From positions 372,001 to 436,000 of the forward strand of contig NZ_CP047117.1 of NCBI RefSeq assembly GCF_030440535.1: a stretch of 64,000 bases of DNA. Reading direction: 5' to 3'. Below the pieces are notes generated by a model that ran no database searches, was not told where the DNA came from, and worked only from the letters and a program-made list of their open reading frames with translations. Positions 1 to 12,785 of this stretch are shown piece by piece (positions within the stretch are counted from its first letter, which is position 1; every line of letters starts with the position of its first letter). Both the position numbers and the translations under genes were made by a program. The stretch comes from Corynebacterium capitovis DSM 44611. Its GTDB lineage: Bacteria > Actinomycetota > Actinomycetes > Mycobacteriales > Mycobacteriaceae.

Positions 1-905
1 TCCACGCCCACGATCATCGTCGGCACCGTCGAGCTGGCCAGCGCCTTGTTCAACCCCCCGCGCCCGCGCCCGACATCATGGCGGTTGAGCGTTTCCGTGA
101 GCGACACGTAGGCCCCGGCATCGAACCTCTCGACGAGCTTGCGCCCCTGGTGGTCGAGGTAGCTCTGCACCGCGAAGCGCTGCTCGTCGCTCCGGTACGG
201 TCCGAGGGGGTCCTCGCCAGGCTGGGAGGAGGTGCCGAATCGCTCGTCGATTTCGAGTTCGCCGCGGTACGTCAGGTGCGCGATGCGGCGCGCGGCGGCG
301 AGACCCGCATCGGGGGAGCATCCGGTGCCGTAGTAGTCGCCGCCGTGCCAGTTCGGGTCGCGCGTGATCGCGGAGAGCTGCGCCGTCTGAATCCCGATCT
401 GCCACGCGCTCGCGCGGGCCGACACCGCGAGCACGCAAGCGTAACTGACGGCTTCGGGGTACATGAGCGTCCACTCCAGGGTGCGCGCCCCGCCCATCGA
501 CCCGCCGAGGATCGAATGCACGTGGCTGATGCCCAGCTTGTTCAAAAAGACGCGCTCGGCGTGAACCTGGTCGCGGATAGAGATGGCGGGGAAGCGTGAC
601 CCCCACGCGCCCCCGTCGGGGTGCCGGCTTGCCGGGCCCGTCGAGCCGTAGCAGCTGCCCAGCGCGTTCGTGCAGATCACGCACCACCGGTCGGTATCGA
701 GCGCCTGGCCCGGCCCGATCACCTCGCACCACCACTCGGCGGCGTTGGTGTCACCAGTCAGGGCATGCTCGACGAGCATGATGTTGTTCTCCCCGTGGGG
801 GTCACCGCGCAGCTCGCCCCACTGCTCGTACGCGATGGTCGTATCGCGTACGAGCGCACCCGCCTCTGTGGACAGGTCCCCAATGTCGACGTGCTGAACG
901 GCCAC
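1..905 (-). CDS. metX: Homoserine O-acetyltransferase MetX (3' end outside window)
   Basis: Transfers acetyl from acetyl-CoA to homoserine, giving the O-acetylhomoserine used by MetY next door. Reading the minus strand from a GTG at 905 gives an alpha/beta-hydrolase fold protein with the MetX hallmarks EHALTGDTNA, CTNALGSCYGSTGPAS and the nucleophile elbow LGGSMGGARTLEW (the Ser is the catalytic nucleophile). About 301 codons are present; the C-terminus with the Asp-His part of the triad lies beyond base 1. The GTG comes one base after the metY stop codon (TAA at 909-907) and there is no clear separate ribosome binding site, so translation is probably coupled to metY. A long ORF in another frame over 76-735 is an out-of-frame shadow. 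Confidence 0.93.
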   Translation of the reverse strand, partial: MAVQHVDIGDLSTEAGALVRDTTIAYEQWGELRGDPHGENNIMLVEHALTGDTNAAEWWCEVIGPGQALDTDRWCVICTNALGSCYGSTGPASRHPDGGAWGSRFPAISIRDQVHAERVFLNKLGISHVHSILGGSMGGARTLEWTLMYPEAVSYACVLAVSARASAWQIGIQTAQLSAITRDPNWHGGDYYGTGCSPDAGLAAARRIAHLTYRGELEIDERFGTSSQPGEDPLGPYRSDEQRFAVQSYLDHQGRKLVERFDAGAYVSLTETLNRHDVGRGRGGLNKALASSTVPTMIVGV

Positions 906-906
906 T

Positions 907-2235
907 TTACTTTTCGACGGCGGCGAGGCCCCGCTCCAGGTCAGCCAGAATGTCATCAATGCTCTCGATGCCCACGCTCAGACGTACCGTCGCCTGCGTG
1001 ATCCCGGCTCGCGCCAGGCCCGCCTCGTCGGACTGCGAATGGGTCGTCGACGCCGGGTGCACCACCAGCGAGCGGACGTCGCCGATGTTGGCCAGGTTGG
1101 AGTGGAGTTGTAAGGCGTCGATAAATGCCCAGGCCTTCGAGCGGTCACTCGGGTCGCCCGCGAGGTCGAAGGAGAGGACGGAACCGGTGTGCGGGAGCCC
1201 GAGCTTTTCCTTCACCTCGTAGTAGGGCGAGTCCGGCAAGCCCGCGTAGTTGACAGAGGCGACCTTGTCGCTCGCGGCGAGAAACTCCGCGACGCGTCGG
1301 GCGTTGTCGTTGTGGCGCTCGACACGGAGGCCCAGCGTGTCCAGGCCCTGCAGCGCGACCCAGGCGTTGAACGGTGAGATGGCCGCGCCGGTGTCGCGCA
1401 GGATGCCCGCGCGTGCCTTGAGCGCGAACGCCGGGGCTCCCAGGTCAGCGTACGTCAGGCCGTGGTACGCGGGGTCCGGGGTGACGAAGTAGGGGAAGAC
1501 GGGTTGCCCGTCGCGTTCGACGGTCCAGTCGAAGCGCCCGGCGTCGACAAGAATGCCGCCGATGGCCGCACCGTTGCCGGTGTAGAACTTCGTCGTGGAA
1601 GCGACGACGATGTCGGCCCCGAGCTCGAGCGGGCGGACGAGGGCAGCCGTGGCCATCGTGTTATCCACGATAAGCGGTACGTTGTTGCGGTGGGCCACGT
1701 CCGCCACGGCCGGGATGTCCAGGACGTCGGCGATGGGGTTACCGAAAGTCTCGCCGTAGAATGCCCTCGTGTTCGGCTGGACGGCGGCCTGCCAGGATTC
1801 GGGGTCGTCGGGGTTGTCGACGAAAGTGAAGTCGATACCCAGGCGGGGGAGCGTGATCTTAAAGAGCGTCTCCGTTCCCCCGTAGAGGCGCGGCGAGGTG
1901 ACGATGTGGTCACCGGCCGAGGCCAGGTTCGTGATCGCGGCCGTTTCCGCGGCCATTCCGGAGGCGAATGCGACCGCTGCAACCCCGCCCTCGAGGCTGG
2001 CGAGGCGATCCTCCAACGCCTGCTGCGTGGGGTTCGTGATGCGGGTGTAGATCGGGCCCGCGTCCGAGAGGTTGAAGCGGCTCTCGGCGTGAGCGGCGTC
2101 GTTGAAAACGTACGACGTCGTCATGTAAATAGGCTGGTTCCTCGCCCCATAGTCAGAGTCGACCGGCTGGCCGGCGTGGATTGCGCGGGTCTCAAAGGCC
2201 CACGACTGGGCGTCGGAATTGTCGTACTTGGTCAT
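907..2235 (-). CDS. metY: O-acetylhomoserine sulfhydrylase (Cys/Met metabolism PLP enzyme)
   Basis: PLP-dependent enzyme that condenses O-acetylhomoserine with sulfide to homocysteine. The 442-residue product has the family N-terminus (FETRAIHAGQ), the PLP region SLEGGVAAVAFASGMAA, the SPRLYGGTETLF segment, and the Schiff-base lysine in VVASTTKFYTGNG. It is close to the C. glutamicum protein as I remember it, which begins at the equivalent MxKYDN. I therefore choose ATG at 2235 rather than the in-frame start at 2274. No Shine-Dalgarno precedes 2235, but a TACATT hexamer ends 6 nt upstream, so the mRNA may be leaderless. First gene of a metY-metX operon. Confidence 0.95.
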   Translation of the reverse strand: MTKYDNSDAQSWAFETRAIHAGQPVDSDYGARNQPIYMTTSYVFNDAAHAESRFNLSDAGPIYTRITNPTQQALEDRLASLEGGVAAVAFASGMAAETAAITNLASAGDHIVTSPRLYGGTETLFKITLPRLGIDFTFVDNPDDPESWQAAVQPNTRAFYGETFGNPIADVLDIPAVADVAHRNNVPLIVDNTMATAALVRPLELGADIVVASTTKFYTGNGAAIGGILVDAGRFDWTVERDGQPVFPYFVTPDPAYHGLTYADLGAPAFALKARAGILRDTGAAISPFNAWVALQGLDTLGLRVERHNDNARRVAEFLAASDKVASVNYAGLPDSPYYEVKEKLGLPHTGSVLSFDLAGDPSDRSKAWAFIDALQLHSNLANIGDVRSLVVHPASTTHSQSDEAGLARAGITQATVRLSVGIESIDDILADLERGLAAVEK

Positions 2236-2241
2236 GCGGCC

Positions 2242-2247
2242 AATGTA
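2242..2247 (-). promoter_or_regulatory. Candidate -10 of metY, leaderless arrangement
   Basis: Read on the minus strand the hexamer is TACATT (TANNNT), separated by 6 nt from the ATG at 2235. That spacing would put the transcript start at the start codon. No -35 was assigned. Confidence 0.5.
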
Positions 2248-2435
2248 TCCGTGCGCGGTGATCTTCTGGACCAAGCTGTCTGATAAGTGCGATTACGTGC
2301 ACTTTTACGTGAATAAAAATGTGGTGACTGAGTAGGAAAACGGAAGATGAACGGGTGTATTGATGGCGAGGTGAAAGGATGACGAACATACCATGATGGG
2401 GACCGTCTAGATAAGCTCCGAATGAAGGAATGCGC

Positions 2436-3056
2436 ATGTCCATCGTCGTTTTCGACATCGGTAAGGTTCTCGTCCCCGAGGGAGACCGCATCCCCCGCCT
2501 CATGTCGTACCTCACCGACAGCGGGGTGATCGTTAGAGTTGACGATCTTATGCGTGGCTACTGGGCACATCGAGACGACTATGACCTCGGGCTGACCGAG
2601 GCGGAGTACTGGCCCAAGGTGCTCCAGGACGCCGGGCTGGAAGAATCCGCCTACGCCGGAGTCGACGTCGAGGGCCTCGGGGCCCTTGACGGGGCACGCA
2701 ACTCCGTGCTCGTGCCGGAGACCGAAGAGCTGCTGGCGGACCTCCGCGCCGGGGGCCACCACGTCGGCCTGCTCAGCAACGCGCCGACTTCAATGATCAA
2801 GGCCGTGCGCGAATCCAACTGGGGCAGCGAGATTGAGGTGAAGATCTTCTCCGCTGAGGTCGGAGTAGCCAAGCCGGCACAGCGCATCTTCGAGATCGCC
2901 GAGGAGCGCCTCAAGGAGCGCTACCCCGACTACGAGCGCGAGACCACGTTCTTCTTTGATGATCGCCAGGTCAACATCGGTGGGGCGCTCGAGTTCGGGT
3001 GGGACGCCCACCTATGGGAGGGTGCTGAAAAGGCGCGCGAGACACTGTCGCTCTAA
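2436..3056 (+). CDS. HAD superfamily hydrolase, YihX-like
   Basis: Haloacid dehalogenase-like phosphatase. Motif I is VVFDIGKVLV, with the nucleophile Asp and a Gly where many HAD phosphatases have a second Asp, as in YihX-type sugar-phosphatases. Motif II is LLSNAPTS, motif III the Lys in VAKPAQRIF, and motif IV FFFDDRQVNIGGALEFGWDAHLW. The length (206 aa) fits subfamily IA with a helical cap. An AAGGA at 2425-2429 is well spaced for the ATG at 2436, whereas the ATG at 2430 directly abuts it, so 2436 is the preferred start. It is divergent from metY and followed by a 10-bp tandem repeat. The substrate is not deducible; alpha-glucose-1-phosphate by analogy to YihX is only a guess. Confidence 0.8.
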   Translation: MSIVVFDIGKVLVPEGDRIPRLMSYLTDSGVIVRVDDLMRGYWAHRDDYDLGLTEAEYWPKVLQDAGLEESAYAGVDVEGLGALDGARNSVLVPETEELLADLRAGGHHVGLLSNAPTSMIKAVRESNWGSEIEVKIFSAEVGVAKPAQRIFEIAEERLKERYPDYERETTFFFDDRQVNIGGALEFGWDAHLWEGAEKARETLSL

Positions 3057-3073
3057 GCCTCGCAGCATACTGA

Positions 3074-3113
3074 GTCCCTTACGGTCCCTTACGGTCCCTT
3101 ACGGTCCCTTACG
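3074..3113. repeat. Four tandem copies of a 10-bp unit (GTCCCTTACG)
   Basis: Four exact head-to-tail copies of GTCCCTTACG lie between two convergent genes. The last copy contains the stop codon (TAA, minus strand, 3111-3109) of the phosphoesterase-like gene, so copy-number change would hardly alter that protein. Confidence 0.95.
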
Positions 3114-3783
3114 CGGGATCGAAGTAGAGCAGTGGCGGGAAGGACTGCATGTCGTTGAAAATGCAGAACCCGACGCGCTCGAGGTCGACCGAGGTGACCT
3201 CGGCGGCCCAGGAGTCGTAGAGGGCCTTCGCCTCGAGGAGGGCAGGCTCGTCCGGCTCGGCCACGGTAAGCCGGTAGCCCAGCGTGGAGTGGAAGTGGTA
3301 CTCACTGAGCTCCTTCACGGGGATCTCGAGGACCGCCCCGGCTTGCTTCCGGAACCTATCGAGCTCGGCGTTGACCTCGTCGTCGGCGGGTACGAGCTTA
3401 AACGTCAGCCGCTCGTGGAGATCGAACACACCGGTTGTCTTCATCTCCAGCCGCGTCGGCGCGGCAATGCGGGCCTCCGCGAGGCGCTGGCGCATGCGGA
3501 CCACGGCTTCCGGGAAGTCGTTGGCGTCCTCGAGCCAGGTCGGGAGGGTGCCGTTCGCCTCGGGCCCTTCGAGCACCGTCATGTGGAAGCTCGATGGCAC
3601 CGTGAAGGCGAAGTCACTCTCCCACCCGCGCGAACGGGCATCGCTTTGGATTCTCTCCCCAACCTCCTGGAGCGCAGAACCCTCCCGCACGGCGGCAACA
3701 AAGGTCGATCCTGGGTGCACCTTTGACACGCCGTCAGTGCGGAACTTGGCCAGTGTGCCAGGGGTTCCAACGAGGCCCGCCAC
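3109..3783 (-). CDS. 2H phosphoesterase-like protein (DUF1868 type)
   Basis: A 224-residue protein with two His-x-Thr/Ser motifs, FHMTVLEG and YHFHSTLGY, the signature of the 2H phosphoesterase superfamily (2'-5' ligase / cyclic phosphodiesterase fold). The spacing and the N-terminal KVHPGSTFVAAV segment fit the DUF1868 branch. No signal peptide, so cytoplasmic. GTG start at 3783 overlaps by one base the stop codon of the truncated binding-protein gene (TAGTG), so it was probably the distal gene of that transport operon. After the deletion upstream it may depend on read-through of the remnant. The substrate is unknown. Confidence 0.65.
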   Translation of the reverse strand: MAGLVGTPGTLAKFRTDGVSKVHPGSTFVAAVREGSALQEVGERIQSDARSRGWESDFAFTVPSSFHMTVLEGPEANGTLPTWLEDANDFPEAVVRMRQRLAEARIAAPTRLEMKTTGVFDLHERLTFKLVPADDEVNAELDRFRKQAGAVLEIPVKELSEYHFHSTLGYRLTVAEPDEPALLEAKALYDSWAAEVTSVDLERVGFCIFNDMQSFPPLLYFDPA

Positions 3784-4590
3784 TACTTACCAGCTCGGGT
3801 GTTGTAGGAGGCGATGGCGGAATCGGCGCCCTGCTTCGCGGTTTCGAGCGCGGTCTTGGCGTCCGAGCCGTTAGCGATGGTGGACATGGCCTCGGCGTAG
3901 CTCTTGCGCGCGTCGTTGAGCGCACCGGTGTGGCAGCCGGCGCTCACGGTGTTGACCGGGGTGGTGCCTAGCTGGTCGAGCAGGGACTCGTGCTGCGGGG
4001 TGAGGTTAGAGAGCTTCTCCGTCGCGGTGGTGGTCGTGGGCAGGTAGCCGGTCTCCTGGAAGATCTGCGTCTGGGACTCGTCGGAGCCGATGAACTTCAT
4101 GAACTCCCACGCGGCCTTGATCTCCTCGTCGGAGTTGCCTTCCTTAACGGCCCACAGCGAGTTACCACCCGGGGCGGCACCGGACTCTGCGGTGTCGCGC
4201 GGCATGCGGTGGATGGACCAGTCGAAGGCGACGTTGCCCTTCTGGATGTTGCCGTAATTCGACGAGGAGTTCATCTGGAGGGCGACTTCGCCGGCGAGGA
4301 ACGCGCCTGTCGCGGCAGAGGCGTCGGTGCCCGGGTTGTGGATCGCGCCGGCCTTGTACAGGTCAGAGATGCGCTGCCACACGGACACGAGCGCGGGGTC
4401 AGTGAGGTTGAACTCGGTGGCCTGCTCCTTGCCGACGCCATTGCCCGGTGCGCAGAACTCCTTGCCTAGTGACGCCGCCAGCTGCTCCATGTACCACGCG
4501 GAGTGCTGGAAGGTAATGCCCGGCTTGCCGGTCTTTGCGTGGACCTGCTCGATGGCGTCGAGAAGACCCTTTTTGCACCAGTTGCTGGGG
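3783..4590 (-). pseudogene. ABC transporter substrate-binding protein (UgpB-like), N-terminus deleted
   Basis: About 265 codons encode the C-terminal two-thirds of an extracellular solute-binding protein of the sugar/glycerol-3-phosphate type: a conserved AAWEFMKFIGSDESQTQI segment and FQETGYLPTTTTA near the end. Signal peptide, lipobox and lobe I are missing. Upstream of about 4590 the reading frame stays open (to 4685) only because it runs antisense to a LacI-family remnant, so the in-frame ATG at 4685 is not a genuine start. The open frame and intact C-terminus suggest a recent deletion. No permease or ATPase genes for the transporter are in the window. The exact junction cannot be placed better than about 4575-4595. 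Confidence 0.75.
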
Positions 4591-5253
4591 ATGAAGGTTG
4601 CGGGGCTTATCGTGGCCACCGGCGACCTCCCGAGCAGCGCGCTCGAGCCATTCATGGTGCGAGTCCCCATCCTGCGTATCTGCACCCCGGAGCCCGATAG
4701 GCTCGTCCATGCGGTCTCCTATGACGCGGCGGCGGCGGGCGAGGAGCTCGCTCGGCGCGTCTTGGAATCCGGACACACCCGCATCGCCGTTGTGCGGACC
4801 AATTCCGAAATCTCTATCCCCGAATGGACCAGGGCGACGGCGGCCATCGGCGCAATCCGCGGGTCCGGTCTCGAGCCGTTTATTGTCGACGTCCGCAACG
4901 ACACCGGTGCCGACTACATCCTCCCGCTCGTCCAAAGCGGTGCCGTCAGCGTGGTGATGTGCCCGTCGGACCGACGGCAGGTGGGGTTTATCGAGTTGTT
5001 CGAAAGGAGCGGGCTTTCCGTGCCCGGCGATGTGAGCGTCACTGGGTGCGATGGTCTCCTCCCCGGCTCGGAGGTCATGGGGCTGACCACCTACCGCTGG
5101 CCGGTTCAGCGCGTGGCGGAGACGGCGATGGCCCAGATGATCGACATAATTGACCGCTTCGGCACCCCGGACAATCGCCTCTCCCCGGTAAGCATCACCA
5201 TCGGCGGGGAGCTCATTCCCGGCCGGACGCTGGCACGGGTCGCGGGGGAATAA
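4591..5253 (+). pseudogene. LacI-family transcriptional regulator, DNA-binding domain deleted
   Basis: From an in-frame ATG at 4591 the frame encodes about 220 residues of the periplasmic-binding-protein-like effector domain of a LacI/GalR regulator: VAGLIVATG at the beginning, ARRVLESGHTRIAVVRT, and SGLSVPGDVSVTGCDG near the end, followed by the usual TTYRWPVQRVAETA segment. The N-terminal HTH (about 60 residues) and the hinge are absent. It is head-to-head with the truncated binding protein, so one deletion probably removed both N-termini and the divergent promoter region. Without the HTH it should not bind DNA. Confidence 0.75.
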
Positions 5254-5279
5254 TCGGAAAGCAGTTAATGGGGATGCTA

Positions 5280-5320
5280 AGCGCCACATCAACCCTCCTA
5301 CCCTCCTAGCAGGTGGCGCT
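5280..5320. terminator. Inverted repeat between convergent LacI remnant and icd
   Basis: Perfect 8-bp arms AGCGCCAC (5280-5287) and GTGGCGCT (5313-5320) enclose a 25-nt loop. The location between two convergent genes suits a bidirectional terminator, but there is no T-tract and the loop is long. The rest of 5254-5405 shows nothing recognisable. Confidence 0.35.
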
Positions 5321-5405
5321 CTTGCCGACCAACTGGATTCCCGCGGGATGACCGCTACTCGCGGCCACCCCTTCGCCTGGAACTATCGAACCAGCGCCCT
5401 AGCAG

Positions 5406-7655
<2,250 letters not shown>

Positions 7656-7713
7656 TTATACAGAATACCTATGTTTGACTAATACGGTCATTAATGGTGT
7701 CGAGGGCGGAATG

Positions 7714-7719
7714 TATGGT
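7714..7719 (+). promoter_or_regulatory. Candidate -10 of xth
   Basis: TATGGT lies 7 nt before the ATG at 7727. No Shine-Dalgarno is visible, so a leaderless transcript is likely. Confidence 0.4.
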
Positions 7720-7726
7720 GTCTGCC

Positions 7727-8640
7727 ATGACTCTCACCATCGCGTCCGTGAACGTCAACGGGATTCGCGCGGCTACGAAAGTGCGCAGCGAGGTCAACCC
7801 AGGCATGCTCGGATGGCTCGCTGGCACGGTCGCCGACGTCGTTCTTATACAAGAGGTGCGCGCCACTGCGGAACAAGCCGCCGCAGCGCTCGCGCCGGCC
7901 CTCGAGCAGGGGTGGCACCTCGCCGTGGCACCCGCCGAAGCGCCGGGTGCGAAGGGTCGGGCCGGGGTGGGCATCCTCAGCCGCGAGCCTTTCGCCGAGG
8001 TCGAGGTTGGGATCGACGGCTTCCGTGACGCGGGCCGTTTTATCGCTGCCACACTTATCGACGGCACCCGCGTGGCCTCCCTCTACCTGCCCTCGGGTTC
8101 AGCCGGCACTGCAAAACAGGACGAGAAGTACCGCTTCCTCGACAGTCTTGAACCGCTCCTCGAACAGTGGGCTGGCGAGCACCAACACATGGTCGTGGGC
8201 GGGGACTGGAACATCTGCCATCGACGCGAGGACCTGAAAAACTGGCGCACGAACCGAACCAAGTCAGGTTTCTTGCCGGACGAGCGAGCGTTCATGGACG
8301 CGCTCTTCGGCGCCTACCCCGACGAGGAGGCGCAGGACGCGGATGCGAAAGGGCTCTACAGCTGGGCGGGGGCGGTGGAGTACGTGTCCGAGGGGCGTCG
8401 AGAAGTGAATGCCGAGCCCCGCTGGTTTGACGTCGCCCGGAGGCTCGACCCGGAGGGGGCGCCGTTTACGTGGTGGACCTTCCGCGGGCAGGCATTCAAC
8501 AACGACGCCGGCTGGCGCATCGACTACCAAGCCGCCACCGCTGACATGCTGGGTCGCGCGCAGCGCAGCTGGGTAGAGAAAGCCGCGACCGTGGAAGAAC
8601 GCTGGTCCGACCACTCGCCACTGCTGGTAGCGTACAGCTC

Positions 8641-8644
<4 letters not shown>
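7727..8644 (+). CDS. xth: Exodeoxyribonuclease III (AP endonuclease family)
   Basis: EEP-superfamily nuclease for base-excision repair, cutting at abasic sites and degrading 3' ends. 305 residues from the ATG at 7727, with the ExoIII signatures SVNVNGIRAA at the N-terminus, LIQEVRA (metal-binding Glu), VGGDWNICH (Asp/Asn) and the C-terminal catalytic WSDHSPLLV (Asp-His). An earlier in-frame ATG at 7694 adds residues not found in the family. The stop overlaps the start of the following membrane-protein gene (ATGA), implying a two-gene operon with translational coupling. Confidence 0.93.
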
Positions 8645-10424
<1,780 letters not shown>

Positions 10425-10480
10425 AATAGCTGGCGCGTTCTGCGCGTCCCTCTTGTCCCACGACTGAGTAAGGAAGGCCG

Positions 10481-11578
10481 ATGGCTATCTCCACGTCGCC
10501 GCGCAAAGACTATATAGATGAGCAGGGCATTGAGCGCGCAAACAAGCAGCAGGACGAGGGGGCGGTGGGAAAAGTCACGAAGAAGTCGCCGATCCTTGCG
10601 CACCTGATGCGGATGAATGACCGTTTTTCCTCCCAGGGTGGCAACCAGCTCTCGGCGGGAATTACCTACTTCTCGGTGCTTGCGCTCTTCCCGCTGACCA
10701 TGCTCATTTTCTCTGGACTCGGGTTCTTCCTCGTCTCCCGGCCGGATCTGCTTACGCAGGTACAGGACCAAATCCACAGCTCGCTCGGCGGCGACCTGGG
10801 AGATACCGTGTCAGAGCTCGTTGATTCGGCCATTGAACAGCGCGGGACCGTCGCCGGAATCGGTTTGCTGACCACGTTGTGGTCGGGGCTCGGGTGGATG
10901 AACAACCTGCGCGTCGGGATTTCGGAGATGTGGAACATCGACGCCAATGAGGGCGGCAGCTTCATCAAGAAGAAGGTGTGGGATCTTCTCGGCTTGATCG
11001 GGCTCATCATCCTCCTCCTGCTCGCCTTCGCCGTCACCGCAATCGGCACCTCCCATTGGACCTCCGACCTGTTGGCCTACCTGCGCCTCGACGGTGTGCC
11101 GGGGGCCCGCTTCCTGGTGTGGTTGGTCGGCCTAGTGGCGGGATTGCTTGCCAACTTCTTGGTCATGGCATGGCTGATCATCTTCATGCCGCGCACGAAG
11201 GTTCCGCTGATGTCCGGCATCAAGGGCGCGTTGTTGGGTGCGGTCGCGTTCGAGCTGATTAAGCAGTTCGCCACTGTCATCATCAGCTCCGCGTCGAACA
11301 ACCCGGCTGGTGCGCTCTTCGGCCCGATCATCACGCTGATGGTCGTGTTGTACCTCGTCTGGCGTGTTGTCCTCTATGTGTCGGCCTGGACCGCGACGAC
11401 CACGGAGTCGCTCAAGGCAGCCCCGGCCGATGTTCCCGAACCGGCCGTCATCAACGTCCGCGCGGGCGTTGCCGCACAAGCCCGGCGCGCCCACTCGGAC
11501 AACGGCCGAGCCCTAGGGATCGGGGCTGTGGCGGGCCTTATCGGCGCCGGCGTGCTCTCGCTGCTAGCGCGCGACTAG
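10481..11578 (+). CDS. YihY/virulence factor BrkB family inner membrane protein
   Basis: 365 residues. A short charged N-terminal tail is followed by six membrane segments, with the family motif GNQLSAGITYFSVLALFPL at the first segment and a central WSGLGWMNNLRVG block typical of YihY/BrkB proteins. The C-terminal tail (about residues 300-345) is hydrophilic and ends in one more hydrophobic stretch. The molecular role of the family is poorly defined. AAGGAAGG 3 nt ahead of the ATG supports the start. The last 41 bases overlap the 3' end of the convergent dacA-like gene. Confidence 0.85.
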   Translation: MAISTSPRKDYIDEQGIERANKQQDEGAVGKVTKKSPILAHLMRMNDRFSSQGGNQLSAGITYFSVLALFPLTMLIFSGLGFFLVSRPDLLTQVQDQIHSSLGGDLGDTVSELVDSAIEQRGTVAGIGLLTTLWSGLGWMNNLRVGISEMWNIDANEGGSFIKKKVWDLLGLIGLIILLLLAFAVTAIGTSHWTSDLLAYLRLDGVPGARFLVWLVGLVAGLLANFLVMAWLIIFMPRTKVPLMSGIKGALLGAVAFELIKQFATVIISSASNNPAGALFGPIITLMVVLYLVWRVVLYVSAWTATTTESLKAAPADVPEPAVINVRAGVAAQARRAHSDNGRALGIGAVAGLIGAGVLSLLARD

Positions 11579-12653
11579 CTCCCCACAGCGCCACGGCGAC
11601 CGCCACGAGGGCGAGCGCGATGATGGCGGGGGGTTCCTTCGCGCTGGGTTCGCTTGCGGGCTCGGCAGCGGTTGCTTCTCTCGCCGAATCACCAGCGCCG
11701 AGAGTGCCCACGGGCTGCGTGAACCGGTACGACTCGTGCAGCAGACTTTGGGCCTGCTGCCACGGCCTCGCCTTATCGACGGTTGTGTCCAGCACCACCG
11801 CGACGAGCCGGCGCCCCGCGTGATTCACCGCTCCCACGAACGTGTGGTTGGCATCGTCGGTGTACCCCGTTTTACCGCCGATCCCGTCGGGGTCGTTCAA
11901 ATACAGCGCGTTGTCGTTCCACACCTCGAACCCGGGTTCGCCGTTTTGGCCGGGAAAGGGGTAGAAGTCGGTGGCCACGATTCCGGCGAAGGTCGGGTCT
12001 GCGAAGGCGGCCCGGTAGGCCAAGCCCATGTCGTAGGCGGAGGTGGACATTCCGGCGGCGTCGAGACCCGTGTAACTCACAGCGCGGGTGTCGGCCATGC
12101 CGAGAGCGTGCGCCAGATCGTTGACTTTGCGCAGCGTCTCATCGTCGCCTCCCAGCTGCTGCGCCAGGGCGTGGGCCGCGTCGTTACCGCTTGCCATGAG
12201 CAGGCCGTGCAACAGGTCGTTGACGGTGTAGGTTCCGCCGGCGACCACACCGACGGCGGAACCTTCTTGGTCTGCAGACTCCTGCGTCACGACAACGACC
12301 TGGTCCAGGGGCAGCTCGCGGATGGTCACGAGCGCGAGGAGGACCTTCACAATGGAGGCGGGACGGTAGCGGCCGTGCGGGTCCTTTTCGGCGATGATGT
12401 CACCGGTGTCCAGGTCAGCGACCAGCCACGCCGACGCCAACACGGACTCGTCTACGACGAAACCGGCCGGAGCTGACACCCCGCACGACCCGTGGTAGGT
12501 CACCGGGAGGGGCTGCGGGGCGGGGGCGGCCGCCTCCGAAGTCGTGACGGGCCCGGGTGGCCACGTTGCCTGCGGGCAGGTTGCGGTGTCCGGCGCGGCC
12601 GTCCGCGTGGCGGAGAGGACCAGGGCGGCGGCGAGAAAGGGGGCGGGGTTCAT
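11538..12653 (-). CDS. D-alanyl-D-alanine carboxypeptidase (PBP5-like, S11 family)
   Basis: Exported serine peptidase trimming the terminal D-Ala of peptidoglycan stem peptides. 371 residues with an N-terminal signal-like segment, the S11 catalytic motifs SIVK (S100/K103), SGN (155-157) and KTG (261-263), and a C-terminal membrane segment (about 340-362) followed by an Arg-rich stop-transfer tail. The enzyme should face the cell wall, anchored at its C-terminus. A TAGACT hexamer 8 nt ahead of the ATG suggests a leaderless mRNA. The gene end overlaps the convergent BrkB-family gene by 41 bp, so antisense interference is possible. Confidence 0.9.
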   Translation of the reverse strand: MNPAPFLAAALVLSATRTAAPDTATCPQATWPPGPVTTSEAAAPAPQPLPVTYHGSCGVSAPAGFVVDESVLASAWLVADLDTGDIIAEKDPHGRYRPASIVKVLLALVTIRELPLDQVVVVTQESADQEGSAVGVVAGGTYTVNDLLHGLLMASGNDAAHALAQQLGGDDETLRKVNDLAHALGMADTRAVSYTGLDAAGMSTSAYDMGLAYRAAFADPTFAGIVATDFYPFPGQNGEPGFEVWNDNALYLNDPDGIGGKTGYTDDANHTFVGAVNHAGRRLVAVVLDTTVDKARPWQQAQSLLHESYRFTQPVGTLGAGDSAREATAAEPASEPSAKEPPAIIALALVAVAVALWGASRALAARARRRR

Positions 12654-12661
12654 CGCGACAC

Positions 12662-12667
12662 AGTCTA
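12662..12667 (-). promoter_or_regulatory. Candidate -10 of the carboxypeptidase gene
   Basis: Minus-strand TAGACT, 8 nt from the ATG at 12653, with no Shine-Dalgarno between them. Confidence 0.45.
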
Positions 12668-12785
12668 CTGGGGTAAGCGGGAGGACTGGGGCGGTGGGCG
12701 TCGAAAAGAAAAAGGGCTTCTGAGCAGCGGTACCTTAGGCTTTCCATGCTTGCGGGGCGGTGCCGGGGAGGGTAGATAAAGGTCC

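Noticed and set aside
76-735. Long minus-strand ORF of 219 codons with Arg/Pro/His-rich product
   Set aside because: It is the wrong frame over metX; the true frame carries the MetX motifs and starts at GTG 905.
1462-2283. 273-codon plus-strand ORF opposite metY
   Set aside because: Antisense shadow of a high-GC gene; composition is Val/Arg/Gly/Asp-rich, with no ribosome binding site or family motif.
2401-2415. McbR-type operator near metY (GTCTAGATAAG)
   Set aside because: Only a half-site of the TAGAC-N6-GTCTA consensus is visible and it lies beyond the likely metY promoter.
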